Shown here: piece by piece, positions 23,563 to 32,431 of the stretch | Numbering within the stretch: position 1 is the first letter of the stretch | How the letters are laid out: every line of letters begins with the position of its first letter | From: Pseudomonadota bacterium | Lineage (GTDB): Bacteria > Pseudomonadota > Alphaproteobacteria > Rhizobiales > Rhizobiaceae | Assembly: GCA_023399465.1 (NCBI GenBank) | Contig: JAEWPB010000164.1 | Location: forward strand, 1-43,384 | DNA length: 43,384 nt | Direction: 5' to 3' | The notes under the pieces: model-generated | The model's input: only the letters and a program-made list of their open reading frames with translations | What the model was told of the DNA's origin: nothing | Databases searched by the model: none | Program-made: the position numbers and the translations under genes

Positions 23563-24880
23563 TTGGATTTTCGCCTTGATCCTGATGTTCGGCGGGATCA
23601 CGGGACTGTTGATGATTGGCGTCCCGGTCGTCTTCTCCTTCATCGCGCTGAATGTCTTAGGGGCATATCTGTTTCTCGGCGGTGAGGCCGGTGTTATCCA
23701 GATGATCCGGAACATGCGCCCGGCGGTGTCACAGTATTCGCTGGTGCCGATCGCGCTCTTCGTCTTGATGGGCGAGATCATGTTGCAGACGGGTATGGCG
23801 GGGCGTTCAATCGCAGCGATTGACCGGCTCATCAGCCGCGTTCCGGGCAGGCTCTCGATCGTGGCAATTTTGGGCGGGACCTCCTTTGCTACATTGTCGG
23901 GCTCTTCGGTCGCCAATGCTGCAGTTGTCGGGAAAACGCTCATCCCCGAAATGAAGCGGCGCGGTTATCATCCAGGGGTGACTGTCGGCCCCGTTGCTGC
24001 GGTGGGAGGGATTGCTGTGTTGATCCCGCCCTCGGCCCTGGCTGTCATGCTGGGCTCAGTCGGTCAGATTTCGATCAACGATCTGCTGATCTCCGGCCTG
24101 GTTCCAGGCGTGATGATGATGATGGGATTTCTGCTGTATGTGCTGGTTCGCTGTTGGATCAATCCCGCCATCGCACCGAGCTATGAGGTGGAGGAACTCG
24201 CTTGGAAAGATCGGATCACCCCGTTCTTTCGTGATGTGGTACCGCTGCTCCTGATCTTCATTGCGGTGGTGGGCACAATGCTCACCGGGATCGCAACGCC
24301 GACAGAATCCGCTGCTGTGGGGGTGATCGCCTCGGTGCTGGTGGCGCTGTGTTATCGAGTCCTGAAGGTTGCGAACCTCAAGGGTGCGTTGGTTGACACG
24401 CTGAAGTTCTCGGGGATGATCCTGTTTATCATCTGTTCGTCAGGAACCTTCTCGCAGATCCTTTCGTTCTCGGGTGCGACCCACCGCTTGGCCGAAGCCG
24501 TCACTTCGAACACGGCGCTCACGCCGATGCTCGTGGTCATGGGGATGTTGCTTTTGCTGTTGCTCCTTGGCTGTTTCATGGAATCCGCTTCCATGATCAT
24601 GCTGACCATCCCCATCTTCATGCCAATCCTTACTGTCCTTGAAATCGACAAGGTGTGGTTCGGTGTCATGATGATGATCACCCTCGAGATCGGCCTGTGC
24701 ACGCCGCCATTCGGTATGCTGCTGTTCGTTGTCCAAGGGGTTTTGCGCGGTGCTTACAGCCTGCCGGTCATCTACAGATCCGTGGCTCCCTTCATCGTCA
24801 TCGAACTGATCGTCCTGTTGATCATTTTCTTCATGCCTTGGACGGTTAGCTGGTTGCCGGCGCTGTTTGCCGCAGGCTGA
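23555..24880 (+). CDS. TRAP transporter large permease (DctM type)
   Basis: This 441-aa protein has about twelve membrane segments and forms the sodium-coupled transport channel of the TRAP system. Visible family blocks are LSGSSVANAAVVGKTLIPEMKRR and PVAAVGGIAVLIPPSALAV, both typical DctM loops, and a helix-rich C-terminus ending in FFMPWTVSWLPALFAAG. It is the last gene of the transporter operon and is followed after 25 bp by a strong terminator. Length agrees with the family (about 430 residues). Confidence 0.93.
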   Translation: MHDWIFALILMFGGITGLLMIGVPVVFSFIALNVLGAYLFLGGEAGVIQMIRNMRPAVSQYSLVPIALFVLMGEIMLQTGMAGRSIAAIDRLISRVPGRLSIVAILGGTSFATLSGSSVANAAVVGKTLIPEMKRRGYHPGVTVGPVAAVGGIAVLIPPSALAVMLGSVGQISINDLLISGLVPGVMMMMGFLLYVLVRCWINPAIAPSYEVEELAWKDRITPFFRDVVPLLLIFIAVVGTMLTGIATPTESAAVGVIASVLVALCYRVLKVANLKGALVDTLKFSGMILFIICSSGTFSQILSFSGATHRLAEAVTSNTALTPMLVVMGMLLLLLLLGCFMESASMIMLTIPIFMPILTVLEIDKVWFGVMMMITLEIGLCTPPFGMLLFVVQGVLRGAYSLPVIYRSVAPFIVIELIVLLIIFFMPWTVSWLPALFAAG

Positions 24881-24904
24881 TTTTCACCGGCGCCCTAAAA
24901 ATAC

Positions 24905-24937
24905 AAAGCTCCTCCGCACGCGCGTGAGGAGCTTTTT
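24905..24937 (+). terminator. Rho-independent terminator after the TRAP operon
   Basis: A perfect 10-bp stem, AAAGCTCCTC (24905-24914) and GAGGAGCTTT (24926-24935), with an 11-base loop, runs into a T-tract (24933-24937). It is the clearest terminator in the window and closes the catabolic region. Confidence 0.88.
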
Positions 24938-24950
24938 CCGTTTTCGGTAA

Positions 24951-24983
24951 CTAGCCCCGAGTTTCGCCGACCCCCGGGGCTAG
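24951..24983. repeat. Nine-bp inverted repeat after the terminator
   Basis: Arms CTAGCCCCG (24951-24959) and CGGGGCTAG (24975-24983) are perfect, with a 15-bp spacer and no T-tract. It could be a second hairpin, or a mark left by an insertion at the edge of the catabolic region. Function unknown. Confidence 0.35.
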
Positions 24984-25113
24984 CCGCATCACTCAATCGC
25001 GGACCCGCGAAGCTGTGAATATTATCTGTTGGACACGTGCAGAGCACTCAGGCCATCTTTCGATTTCACGAAAAAGTTCCATAACAGTGATTACGAAATA
25101 TTCGACTGTAGCC

Positions 25114-25152
25114 GCAAAGTTAGAATGTCCTGACTGTGCAAAGTAAGAATGT
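25114..25152. repeat. IS21-like multiple terminal repeats
   Basis: Two 15-mers, GCAAAGTTAGAATGT (25114-25128) and GCAAAGTAAGAATGT (25138-25152), differ at one base and are spaced 24 bp apart. Repeated units of this type are typical of the ends of IS21-family elements, where IstA binds. No istA or istB gene is left in the window, so this would be an orphan end. Confidence 0.5.
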
Positions 25153-25339
25153 CACACTCCCCGCGTTTGAGGACGTGGGAGATTGCGGATGGGACTGATT
25201 GCAATGCGCGAGCGCATTTTTGGCGGCGTAACCAGGGCGATGGTCGAGGAAGCGCAGGTTCCAGTACTGATGGTGCATTGAGAGCAGATTGACGGTCTTG
25301 AGGCACTCACGAACCGTTGCGGTTCCACCAAGGCAACAC

Positions 25340-25366
25340 CTTATGTTGTCGAAACAATCCCGTTCA
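25340..25366 (+). repeat. Direct repeat flanking the efflux module, left copy
   Basis: This 27-bp sequence begins CTTATGTTGTCGAAACAATC and matches 28346-28372 in 24 of 27 positions in the same orientation, 3.0 kb apart. The two copies enclose the EmrA/EmrB-type genes. They may be ends of related insertion sequences. The family was not identified. Confidence 0.55.
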
Positions 25367-25640
25367 GCACCCGCGCGGGAGTTCAACCTTTCGAGCCCAC
25401 CGCGAAAATTGACATAGGCGTCATCAATCGGACCGAGCCGCTGAGCGGCGCTCGGCAATGACGTTCAGAATTATCGGTTCGATCCACAACAACTGGGCGA
25501 TGGCAGGAAAATTTGCGACGAGCCCCTATTTTAGGAGGGCTGGTTTACCATATCGTGTGGGCGGGGAGGTGTTGAACAGGCGGAAGTCTTCTCAGCAGGG
25601 GGTATTTCGCTAGACGCCCGAAGGTGCGGAGCCCTGGAGA

Positions 25641-26744
25641 ATGACGGTGGATGCGCCTGTAAAAGACGCGGAACCTGGTGTCGAAACCCCGAAGCGCCCG
25701 GCCCTGCGACGCGCCCTGCTTATTGCCGGCCCGGTGGCAGTGATCGGCATCGGCCTCTGGCTCTATCTTTCCGGCGGTCAGTACGTCTCCGAGGACGATT
25801 CCTATGTCGGCACGCCGAACGTCACGATCACCCCGCAGGTGACCGGCCAGGTGATCAAGGTCGCCGTCATCCCGAACCAGATCGTCAACGAGGGCGATCT
25901 CCTGTTCGAGATCGATCCGCAGCCGTTCCAGATCGCGCTCGACCAGGCGAATGCCGAATTGGAGCAGGTGAGCGAGAAGCTGAAGGGGCTGGTCCTCACC
26001 TATCACCAGCAGCAGGCGAGCGTGGCGCAGGCGACTGCCGACGTCACATTTGCGCAGCAGGAATTCGACCGGATCTCCACGCTGTTGAGGGACAACGTCT
26101 CGACGCGCGCCGCCTTCGATCAGGCAGAGAAGGATCTGCGCGTCGCGCAGGAGGCGAAGCTGGCGGCCGAATCCGAAGCCGCCGCGACGCTGGCCCAGCT
26201 CGGCGGCACCAGCGACAAGCCGCTGGAGCAGCACGCGACCTATCTTGCCGCGAAGGCCAAGGTCGAGCTGGCGGATCGCAATCTCCGTCTGACGCGGGTG
26301 CTCGCCCCATTCGCGGGCACGGTGACCCAAGTCGAGAACGTGCAGCCCGGCACGTTCCTGTCCACGGGCGAATCCGCCTTCAGCCTGATTGGGTTGCAGA
26401 GCTGGGTTGATGCCAACATCAAGGAAACCGACCTGACCCACATCAAGGTCGGCGATCCCGCCACGGTCGTGCTTGATTCCTATCCGGACGTGACCCTGCA
26501 GGCGCAGGTGCAGAGTATCTCGCCCGCCAGCGGCTCGGTCTTCGCCCTGCTGCCGGCACAGAACGCTTCCGGAAACTGGGTCAAGGTGGTGCAGCGCATG
26601 CCGGTGCGGCTGATCTTCATCAATCCCGACCCGAATGTCGTGATGCGTGACGGCGCCAGCGCCACGGTCTCGATCAACACCAACTATCACCGCTCGCTGG
26701 AGACGCTGTGGCGCGATCTGGCGGACCTGATCGGGCTCGACTGA
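25641..26744 (+). CDS. EmrA/HlyD-family periplasmic adaptor of an efflux pump
   Basis: This 367-aa membrane fusion protein has one N-terminal membrane anchor (about 26-45, LLIAGPVAVIGIGLWLYLS). A biotinyl-lipoyl-like half follows, starting YVSEDDSYVGTPNVTITPQV, then a coiled-coil hairpin (about 95-185), the second lipoyl half (LTRVLAPFAGTVTQ) and a beta-barrel domain. It links an inner-membrane pump to an outer-membrane channel. GGAG precedes ATG 25641. Its TGA overlaps the start of the MFS pump by one base, so the two form an EmrAB-type pair. The exported compound is unknown; toxic aromatics are plausible next to catabolic genes. Confidence 0.92.
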   Translation: MTVDAPVKDAEPGVETPKRPALRRALLIAGPVAVIGIGLWLYLSGGQYVSEDDSYVGTPNVTITPQVTGQVIKVAVIPNQIVNEGDLLFEIDPQPFQIALDQANAELEQVSEKLKGLVLTYHQQQASVAQATADVTFAQQEFDRISTLLRDNVSTRAAFDQAEKDLRVAQEAKLAAESEAAATLAQLGGTSDKPLEQHATYLAAKAKVELADRNLRLTRVLAPFAGTVTQVENVQPGTFLSTGESAFSLIGLQSWVDANIKETDLTHIKVGDPATVVLDSYPDVTLQAQVQSISPASGSVFALLPAQNASGNWVKVVQRMPVRLIFINPDPNVVMRDGASATVSINTNYHRSLETLWRDLADLIGLD

Positions 26745-28276
26745 TGTCGGACGTCGCGGCCACTTCGGCGGGCAGCAGCCACCGCGTCGCCGTCACCATC
26801 TGCGTCATGACCGCGACGCTAATGCAGGCGCTGGATTCGACCATCGCCAATGTCGCGCTGCCCTATATGCAGGGCAGCCTCGCGGCGACCAGCACCGAGG
26901 CCAACTGGGTGCTGACCTCCTACATCGTCGCGGCGGCAATCTTCACTCCGGCGAGCGGCTGGTTGGAGGAGCGCTTCGGCCGGCGTCGGCTGTTCATCGT
27001 CTGCGTCGCCGGCTTTGTCGTCGCTTCCATGTTGTGCGGCACGGCGAGCAACATCAACCAGATGGTGCTCTACCGCGCGATCCAGGGTGTGTTCGGGGCG
27101 CCTGTAGTGCCGCTGTCGCAGGCGGTTCTGCTCGACAGCTACCCCGTTCGTCAACGGGGCCAAGCGATGGCTCTCTTCGGCCTCGGCGTGATGCTCGGGC
27201 CGATCCTCGGCCCGACGCTCGGCGGCTGGCTGACGCAGCATTACGACTGGCGCTGGGTGTTCTACGTCAACGTGCCGTTCGGCATCCTGACGCTGGTTCT
27301 CGCCTTCGGCTTCCTCGAGGGACGCAGCGGATCCGCCACGCGGCTCGACTGGTTCGGCTTCTGCACGATCAGCCTGGGCATAGCGGCACTGCAGCTGATG
27401 CTCGCGCGCGGCGAGCAGCTGAACTGGTTCCAGTCGACTGAGATCCAGGTCGAGTTCGCGCTCACGCTGCTCGGCTTCTACCTCTTCATCGTCCACACGG
27501 CGACCGCCCGCCATCCCTTCCTGGACGGGCGGCTCTTCACCGACCGCAATTTCGTCATGGGGCAGATCCTGATCTTCGTCGTCGGCGCGGTATTGCTCGC
27601 GACCCTGTCGCTGCTCTCCCCCTATCTGGAGAAGCTGCTCGACTATCCCGTCTTTACCGCCGGCCTGGTGCTGGCGCCGCGCGGCATCGGCACGATGGTG
27701 GCGATGCTGCTGGTCGGGCGGCTGATGTCGGTGGTTGATGCCAAGTACCTGCTTCTGATCGGCCTCGGGGTGACGGTGGTCGCGCTCTACCAGATGAGCC
27801 AGTTCACCCCGGATATCTCACAGTGGACGGTCATCAATACCGGCCTGATCCAGGGCTTCGGCCTCGGCTTCGTCTTCGTGCCGCTCAGCACCGTCACCTT
27901 CGCGACGCTGCCCCCGGAACTGCACACGCAGGGCACCGGCTTCTACAATCTGATGCGCAATGTCGGCGCGAGCGTCGGCATTTCGGTCACCACCTTCCTG
28001 CTCACCCGCTACACGGCCATCATGCACGCCGACCTCGTCGCCCATGTCACGCCCTACAGCGTGGCAGTGCAGCATCTCCGTTCGGTGCTGGATCTCGGGA
28101 CGCTGACCGACAAGGCGACCGTCAACGATCTGATAGACGTGCAGGCGAGCTCCATTGCCTATGCCGACAATTTCCTGCTGATGATGTACGTCACGATCCT
28201 GACCATGCCGCTCGTTGGCCTGCTGAGAAATACTAAGCCGCTGAAGTCTCGAGCCAAGTCGCCTGACAGTCCATGA
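26744..28276 (+). CDS. EmrB-type MFS drug efflux pump (DHA2, 14 membrane segments)
   Basis: This 510-aa proton-driven exporter shows the DHA2 signatures: LDSTIANVALPYMQGSL in the first segment region, WLEERFGRRRLF as loop 2-3 motif, and GVMLGPILGPTLGGWL as the antiporter motif of segment 5. Length and segment count fit EmrB/QacA-like pumps. ATG 26744 overlaps the adaptor stop; an upstream in-frame start at 26708 would lie within the adaptor gene. No regulator is adjacent, unusual for this type of pair. The downstream gap 28277-28375 holds only the right direct-repeat copy. Confidence 0.93.
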   Translation: MSDVAATSAGSSHRVAVTICVMTATLMQALDSTIANVALPYMQGSLAATSTEANWVLTSYIVAAAIFTPASGWLEERFGRRRLFIVCVAGFVVASMLCGTASNINQMVLYRAIQGVFGAPVVPLSQAVLLDSYPVRQRGQAMALFGLGVMLGPILGPTLGGWLTQHYDWRWVFYVNVPFGILTLVLAFGFLEGRSGSATRLDWFGFCTISLGIAALQLMLARGEQLNWFQSTEIQVEFALTLLGFYLFIVHTATARHPFLDGRLFTDRNFVMGQILIFVVGAVLLATLSLLSPYLEKLLDYPVFTAGLVLAPRGIGTMVAMLLVGRLMSVVDAKYLLLIGLGVTVVALYQMSQFTPDISQWTVINTGLIQGFGLGFVFVPLSTVTFATLPPELHTQGTGFYNLMRNVGASVGISVTTFLLTRYTAIMHADLVAHVTPYSVAVQHLRSVLDLGTLTDKATVNDLIDVQASSIAYADNFLLMMYVTILTMPLVGLLRNTKPLKSRAKSPDSP

Positions 28277-28345
28277 TACAACCGGCCTGGCCCATCATCA
28301 GGGCTGCCTGCGGCACCGAAGGTGGAGGAACGCAGAAGCCGCAGT

Positions 28346-28372
28346 CTTATGTGGTCAAAACAATCCGGTTCA
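28346..28372 (+). repeat. Direct repeat flanking the efflux module, right copy
   Basis: Right partner of 25340-25366. It begins CTTATGTGGTCAAAACAATC, three bases away from the left copy over 27 bp. It lies between the MFS pump stop and the stop of the convergent flavoprotein gene, ending four bases from the latter. Confidence 0.55.
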
Positions 28373-28375
28373 TTG

Positions 28376-30013
28376 TCATTTGCCTGCGAGCATTTTTGCC
28401 AGCATGAAACCGGAACCGGCACCAGTACCCGCACCGGGCCAGGTCGACGCGCCACACATATAGAGCGAACGAATGGGTGTTTTGTAGCGGGAATAGCCTA
28501 CGATCGGCCGGAACAGGAAATTCTGATCGAGATGATGGGAGCCGGCAAGGTTGTCGCCGCCAATGAGATTCGGGTTTTCCCGTTCGAGATCGGCGGGCGA
28601 ATATACAACCCTGTTGCGGATCAGCTTGCGGACCCCAGGCGCATATCGTGCAAGCAGGTCGATCACGCGATCGGCGTACGCTTCCTTGACGACATTCCAG
28701 TCAAGTCCGGAGATCTGCCCGCTCGCATCGCCCTTGATCTCAGCCGGCAAAACACGAACCTGTACCCACAGGACATGTTTTCCATCGGGAGCTCGTGAAG
28801 GATCTATGGCGGTAGGTTGCCCGACGACGAGGGCAGGCTCTGCCGGCAAAAGACCGTCCATGGCTTCGGAATAGACTTTGCTCATCATCGCAAGATCGGG
28901 AGCAATATGGACATAGGCAAAGGTTTTGAGGTCTGCCCCGGCCTGCCAGTCCGGCAATTCATCCATGGAGAGATGGATCATCATCGTCCCTGGGCCAGCT
29001 CGATAGCCCCGGACTGCGCTCCGCACGTTCTCCGGTATGGTAGACGGAGGCAGCAAATCGCCGAACAGGATCTTGGGATTGAGGTTTGCGATGACCGCAC
29101 GGCGCGCAGACAGTACGCGTCCGTTTTGGAGAATGACTCCCTTGGCGCGCCCTCGACTATCAAGGCGGATCTCGTTGACACGTTGGCCCAGCAACACCTG
29201 GCCGCCCTTCTGCTCCAGAAGACCGACCATCGCGCGTATGATGGTATCGGCGCCGCCCTTGCCGACGACCATACCGAAAGCCTGGTTCGCCATCGATTCA
29301 AGGTAGGGAAAAAGGGCTCCTCCCGCCACATCGGGCGCGAAATCCAGGTGCAGGCCCCATGCCGCCATCATCGCCTTGAGCTTGTCATCCTCGAAGTGAG
29401 CGTCGAGGAAACCTCGCGGCGTGGCAAGGAGCAGTTTGCCCAGCCTCCATAACCCATCCATCCCAATGGCGCGGTAGGCTTTCCAAGCTGCCTTGACGGC
29501 GGCAAAGGAAGGCAGAGGCGAACCCAGAATGGCGAAAATGTGAGGCGCGTCACTGCCGAAACCGGTCAGCATGCGCCGCCAGGCTTCTGCGTCAGCGGCC
29601 GACAGTTGGCTGATCCTGTCACCGGTCAGTGCCAGGTCAGTTGACACTCCGAGAGATGTTCCGTCTCGGAAGACGCTGGCGAAACAATTCGGCGCCGGCA
29701 CGAACTCCAGGCCATGGGCCGACAACTCGCCCGCGTAAGCGGCATGAAAGTTCGACCCGGCGAACATCGACAGGTTCATGGCAGCCCAATCGTGGCGGAA
29801 CCCAGGCTCGGTGAGCGGCAGGGTCTTCACCGCCCCGCCTGGAATATCGGCAGCCTCGACGACTGCAACGCGCCAGCCTTTCGATGCCAGATGCACCGCA
29901 GCTGCAAGGCCATTGTGGCCAGCGCCCACGACGATCGCGTCAAATTCGGCGTCGGCAAGATCAGACCGGGACAGTTGCTGATCCTTAAGTGGCTTCTGAT
30001 TATTGGCGTTCAC
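28376..30013 (-). CDS. Phytoene-desaturase-like FAD oxidoreductase, copy 1
   Basis: This 545-aa flavoprotein of the CrtI/phytoene dehydrogenase-like superfamily has an N-terminal FAD-binding fold (IVVGAGHNGLAAAVHLASKG, about residues 27-46) preceded by a 24-residue extension. The C-terminal FAD motif is MCGASTWPGAGTGAGSG. No carotenoid gene is nearby, so carotenoid desaturation is unlikely; many relatives oxidise or isomerise other hydrophobic substrates. It is divergent from a second copy at 30393, with shared blocks such as VGQPTAIDPSRAPDG. Substrate unknown. Confidence 0.88.
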   Translation of the reverse strand: MNANNQKPLKDQQLSRSDLADAEFDAIVVGAGHNGLAAAVHLASKGWRVAVVEAADIPGGAVKTLPLTEPGFRHDWAAMNLSMFAGSNFHAAYAGELSAHGLEFVPAPNCFASVFRDGTSLGVSTDLALTGDRISQLSAADAEAWRRMLTGFGSDAPHIFAILGSPLPSFAAVKAAWKAYRAIGMDGLWRLGKLLLATPRGFLDAHFEDDKLKAMMAAWGLHLDFAPDVAGGALFPYLESMANQAFGMVVGKGGADTIIRAMVGLLEQKGGQVLLGQRVNEIRLDSRGRAKGVILQNGRVLSARRAVIANLNPKILFGDLLPPSTIPENVRSAVRGYRAGPGTMMIHLSMDELPDWQAGADLKTFAYVHIAPDLAMMSKVYSEAMDGLLPAEPALVVGQPTAIDPSRAPDGKHVLWVQVRVLPAEIKGDASGQISGLDWNVVKEAYADRVIDLLARYAPGVRKLIRNRVVYSPADLERENPNLIGGDNLAGSHHLDQNFLFRPIVGYSRYKTPIRSLYMCGASTWPGAGTGAGSGFMLAKMLAGK

Positions 30014-30392
30014 GCGTCCCCCTCAATGCCTTCAAAGCATATAAATTTCAGCCACACAGCCGCGTACCACGATCATCGAGATTTCAGGCGTTCTGCGCAT
30101 CCCCGACAGCGCAAGATATATTCTGATACGCCAGTGAACCCAACAATTCGTTGCATTTGCATATTATGCATTTTAAGCTTCAAACAAAATCACGGCAAGC
30201 TTTTTCAAGAGCGACAATAGGGGAACCAATGTTACATAAAACCCTTGCAAAGTTCCGGCTCGACCGATCCGCCAAGGTCGCTGATCTCTGAAGGCCCTCG
30301 GCCCCGATACGCCCCTGGCAGAACACTTCACAAGATGAGCCGGCATGGGACATGCCCCACCGGCTAACGGCCCCCAAGGGATAGAAAAGATC
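30014..30392. other. Divergent promoter region between the two flavoprotein genes
   Basis: The 379-bp gap contains a small palindrome TGCATATTATGCA (30158-30170, 6-bp arms around one base) in an AT-rich stretch. That would suit an operator for both divergent promoters. A hairpin GGCATG/CATGCC (30342-30356) precedes the plus-strand gene. No coding sequence is supported and no clear -35/-10 pair was found. Confidence 0.4.
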
Positions 30393-31982
30393 ATGACTAG
30401 CCATGACTACATTGTGGTGGGTAGCGGCATCAACGCGCTGGTTGCTGCTGCTATGCTCGGAAAGAAGGGCAAGAAGGTTCTCGTACTGGAGCGCAATGAG
30501 AGCCTCGGCGGTTGCCTGTGCACGGAAGAGATCACTGCGCCCGGCTTTCGGCACGATGTCATGGCGACAACGATGGTTCTGTTCCTGACATCTCCGGCTT
30601 ATGCTGCCTTGGGCAAGGAACTGGAGGCACGCGGGCTGGAATTTGCCCATACGAACCTTCCGACTGGCGTTGTCCTTCCTGACGGCCGTTATGCGATCCT
30701 TTCGAAGGACCGCGCAGCCAACATCGCCGCCTTCGAGGCGTTCGCCGAGGGCGATGGCAGGGCTTTCGATCGAGAGATGAAGAAGATGGGGGCGGACGCC
30801 CCGTTCATGTTTTCCCTGCTTGGCGGCTCTTTATGGTCTGCCGGCATTCTCAAGACAATGCTCAAGGAAATGTGGCGGCGCGGTCCGCGCAATCTGGCCG
30901 GCTGGTTTGGCGAGGCACTGGTCAATGGCCGCGACCATCTGGAAACGACCTACCGATCTGACGTCATGCGCGCCTTGTTCGCGCCCTGGGTTTTGCATTG
31001 CGGACTGAATCCGGAAAGCACCTATTCGGGTGCTATGCTGAGAGTGATCGGCTTTGCGATCGAACTCGCCGGTTGTCCGATCGTTAAGGGTGGCGCCACC
31101 AATCTCGTCAAGGCATTCGAGCGGCTGATCGTCGACCAGGGCGGATCGCTGCGCACCGGAGCAGATGTGGAGGCGGTGCTTGAAGGGGCAGACGGCAAGG
31201 CTTCAGGCGTTCGACTGGCGAACGGCGAGGTTATTGTGGCGACCAAGGGCGTTATCGCATCTGTGACACCGAACCAGCTCTATGGCCGCCTGCTCGCTCG
31301 ATCGTCCAGGCCGATCCCCGCGGATGTTTCGGAAGGACTGCGTACCTATCGCTACGGCAAGGGAAATATGCAGGTTCACTATGCCTTGAAGTCGCCGCCA
31401 CGATGGAAGAGTGGCGAGGACCTGTCGAAGGTGGCGTTGCTCCATCTCACGCCGGGTCTCAATGGCGTATCACGCGCGGCTAACGAATGCGACAGGAACA
31501 TGCTGCCTGCCGTGCCGACCATCTGCGTCGGGCAGCCGACCGCCTTCGACCCGAGCCGAGCGCCCGACGGACAATCCATCCTCTGGCTACAATTGCCGGA
31601 AACGCCACGCCGCATCGAAGGCGACGCGGCCGGCGAACTTATCACGCCTGTCGACGGCCAGTGGACCGATGAGTTGCGTGAACAGTATGCGGATCGCGTG
31701 GAAAGGATCCTTGCCCAACACATCGAGGATTTCTCCGAGACGGTTATCGCCCGGAAGGCCTATTCGCCTGCCGATCTCGAGAAGATGAATATGAATCTTG
31801 TTGGTGGCGATCCCTATGGCGGATATTGTGGCGTCGACCAGTTTTTCCTCTGGCGTCCGTTCAAGTCGTCGGTAAATCACCGCACCCACGTGCCGGGCCT
31901 TTACCATATCGGCGCATCGACCCATCCCGGTCCGGGGCTCGGCGGCGGCTCGGGAATGCTGCTCGCAGCCTCGCTGAAATAA
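30393..31982 (+). CDS. Phytoene-desaturase-like FAD oxidoreductase, copy 2
   Basis: This 529-aa paralogue of the divergent gene has IVVGSGINALVAAAMLGKKG at its N-terminus and IGASTHPGPGLGGGSGMLL as C-terminal FAD motif. The centre shares VGQPTAFDPSRAPDG and a YSPADLEKMN block with copy 1. ATG 30393 follows a purine-rich leader and gives the standard short N-terminus (MTSHDYIVVG); the open frame begins at 30345 within a hairpin. The two copies may form a heteromer or act in sequence. They are followed by a peptide-type ABC importer that could supply the substrate. Confidence 0.87.
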   Translation: MTSHDYIVVGSGINALVAAAMLGKKGKKVLVLERNESLGGCLCTEEITAPGFRHDVMATTMVLFLTSPAYAALGKELEARGLEFAHTNLPTGVVLPDGRYAILSKDRAANIAAFEAFAEGDGRAFDREMKKMGADAPFMFSLLGGSLWSAGILKTMLKEMWRRGPRNLAGWFGEALVNGRDHLETTYRSDVMRALFAPWVLHCGLNPESTYSGAMLRVIGFAIELAGCPIVKGGATNLVKAFERLIVDQGGSLRTGADVEAVLEGADGKASGVRLANGEVIVATKGVIASVTPNQLYGRLLARSSRPIPADVSEGLRTYRYGKGNMQVHYALKSPPRWKSGEDLSKVALLHLTPGLNGVSRAANECDRNMLPAVPTICVGQPTAFDPSRAPDGQSILWLQLPETPRRIEGDAAGELITPVDGQWTDELREQYADRVERILAQHIEDFSETVIARKAYSPADLEKMNMNLVGGDPYGGYCGVDQFFLWRPFKSSVNHRTHVPGLYHIGASTHPGPGLGGGSGMLLAASLK

Positions 31983-32431
31983 GCGGAAATACAGGATAAA
32001 TGGCTCTCCGGAACGACGTTCCAGAGAGTCGAAATTAGGGATGCCCGACGTCCCATCATGGGCGAGGTCGGGCTCTCCTACCCCACCGGATCAACTGCAT
32101 CCTCGCGCGTCGGCGCCAGCTTGGCCGCCGGCGCTTCCGGCATGACGTTGCCTTTGCTGCAATCACGATCCTCGCCGCGAAATGTGCAAAATCATATTTT
32201 CTCCCGCGATCCTCATCGAACTGCAAGGCGATGCGATCCAAGCCACATCGATCCATCACCGTGATATCGTGCGGCACTTATTTCAATAATATATGCGTTG
32301 GCATGTTTCTCGACCGCAAGAATCCACTTGCCAGTCTTCGATGCTTATTTTACGATTAAACTAATCCGATCATAAATATCTTCAGCCGGCGCGGGAACGC
32401 CGGTTGAAAGAGGGGAACAACGGAGCAAATC
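31983..32431. other. Intergenic region with hairpins, before the ABC importer
   Basis: The 449-bp gap begins with two hairpins: CTCTCCGGAAC/GTTCCAGAGAG (32004-32028, one mismatch) and GCCCGAC/GTCGGGC (32043-32073) enclosing CCCAT/ATGGG. Neither has a T-tract, though they may stop transcription from the flavoprotein gene. A CCGGCG/CGCCGG hairpin at 32386-32403 precedes the ribosome site of the next gene. No gene is supported; a 73-codon minus-strand frame at 32056-32277 gives no recognisable protein. Confidence 0.4.

Larger units (their letters stand above)
24984..25640. other. Gene-poor stretch with mobile-element traces
   Basis: No convincing gene is present in this 650-bp stretch. It contains IS21-like terminal repeats at 25114-25152, one copy of a 27-bp direct repeat at 25340-25366, and an imperfect hairpin with arms AGCCCCTA and TAGGAGGGCT at 25521-25541, 100 bp before the efflux genes. 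A minus-strand open frame of about 112 codons (25120-25458) gives an unfamiliar protein and is not called. The stretch probably carries decayed insertion sequences plus the efflux promoter. Confidence 0.5.

Noticed and set aside
25120..25458. A 112-codon minus-strand open frame in the gene-poor stretch
   Set aside because: It has no recognisable domain or ribosome site and runs across IS21-like repeats and a direct repeat.
28376..31982. Carotenoid biosynthesis cluster
   Set aside because: Only CrtI-like flavoproteins are present. No phytoene synthase, cyclase or geranylgeranyl diphosphate synthase was found in the window.
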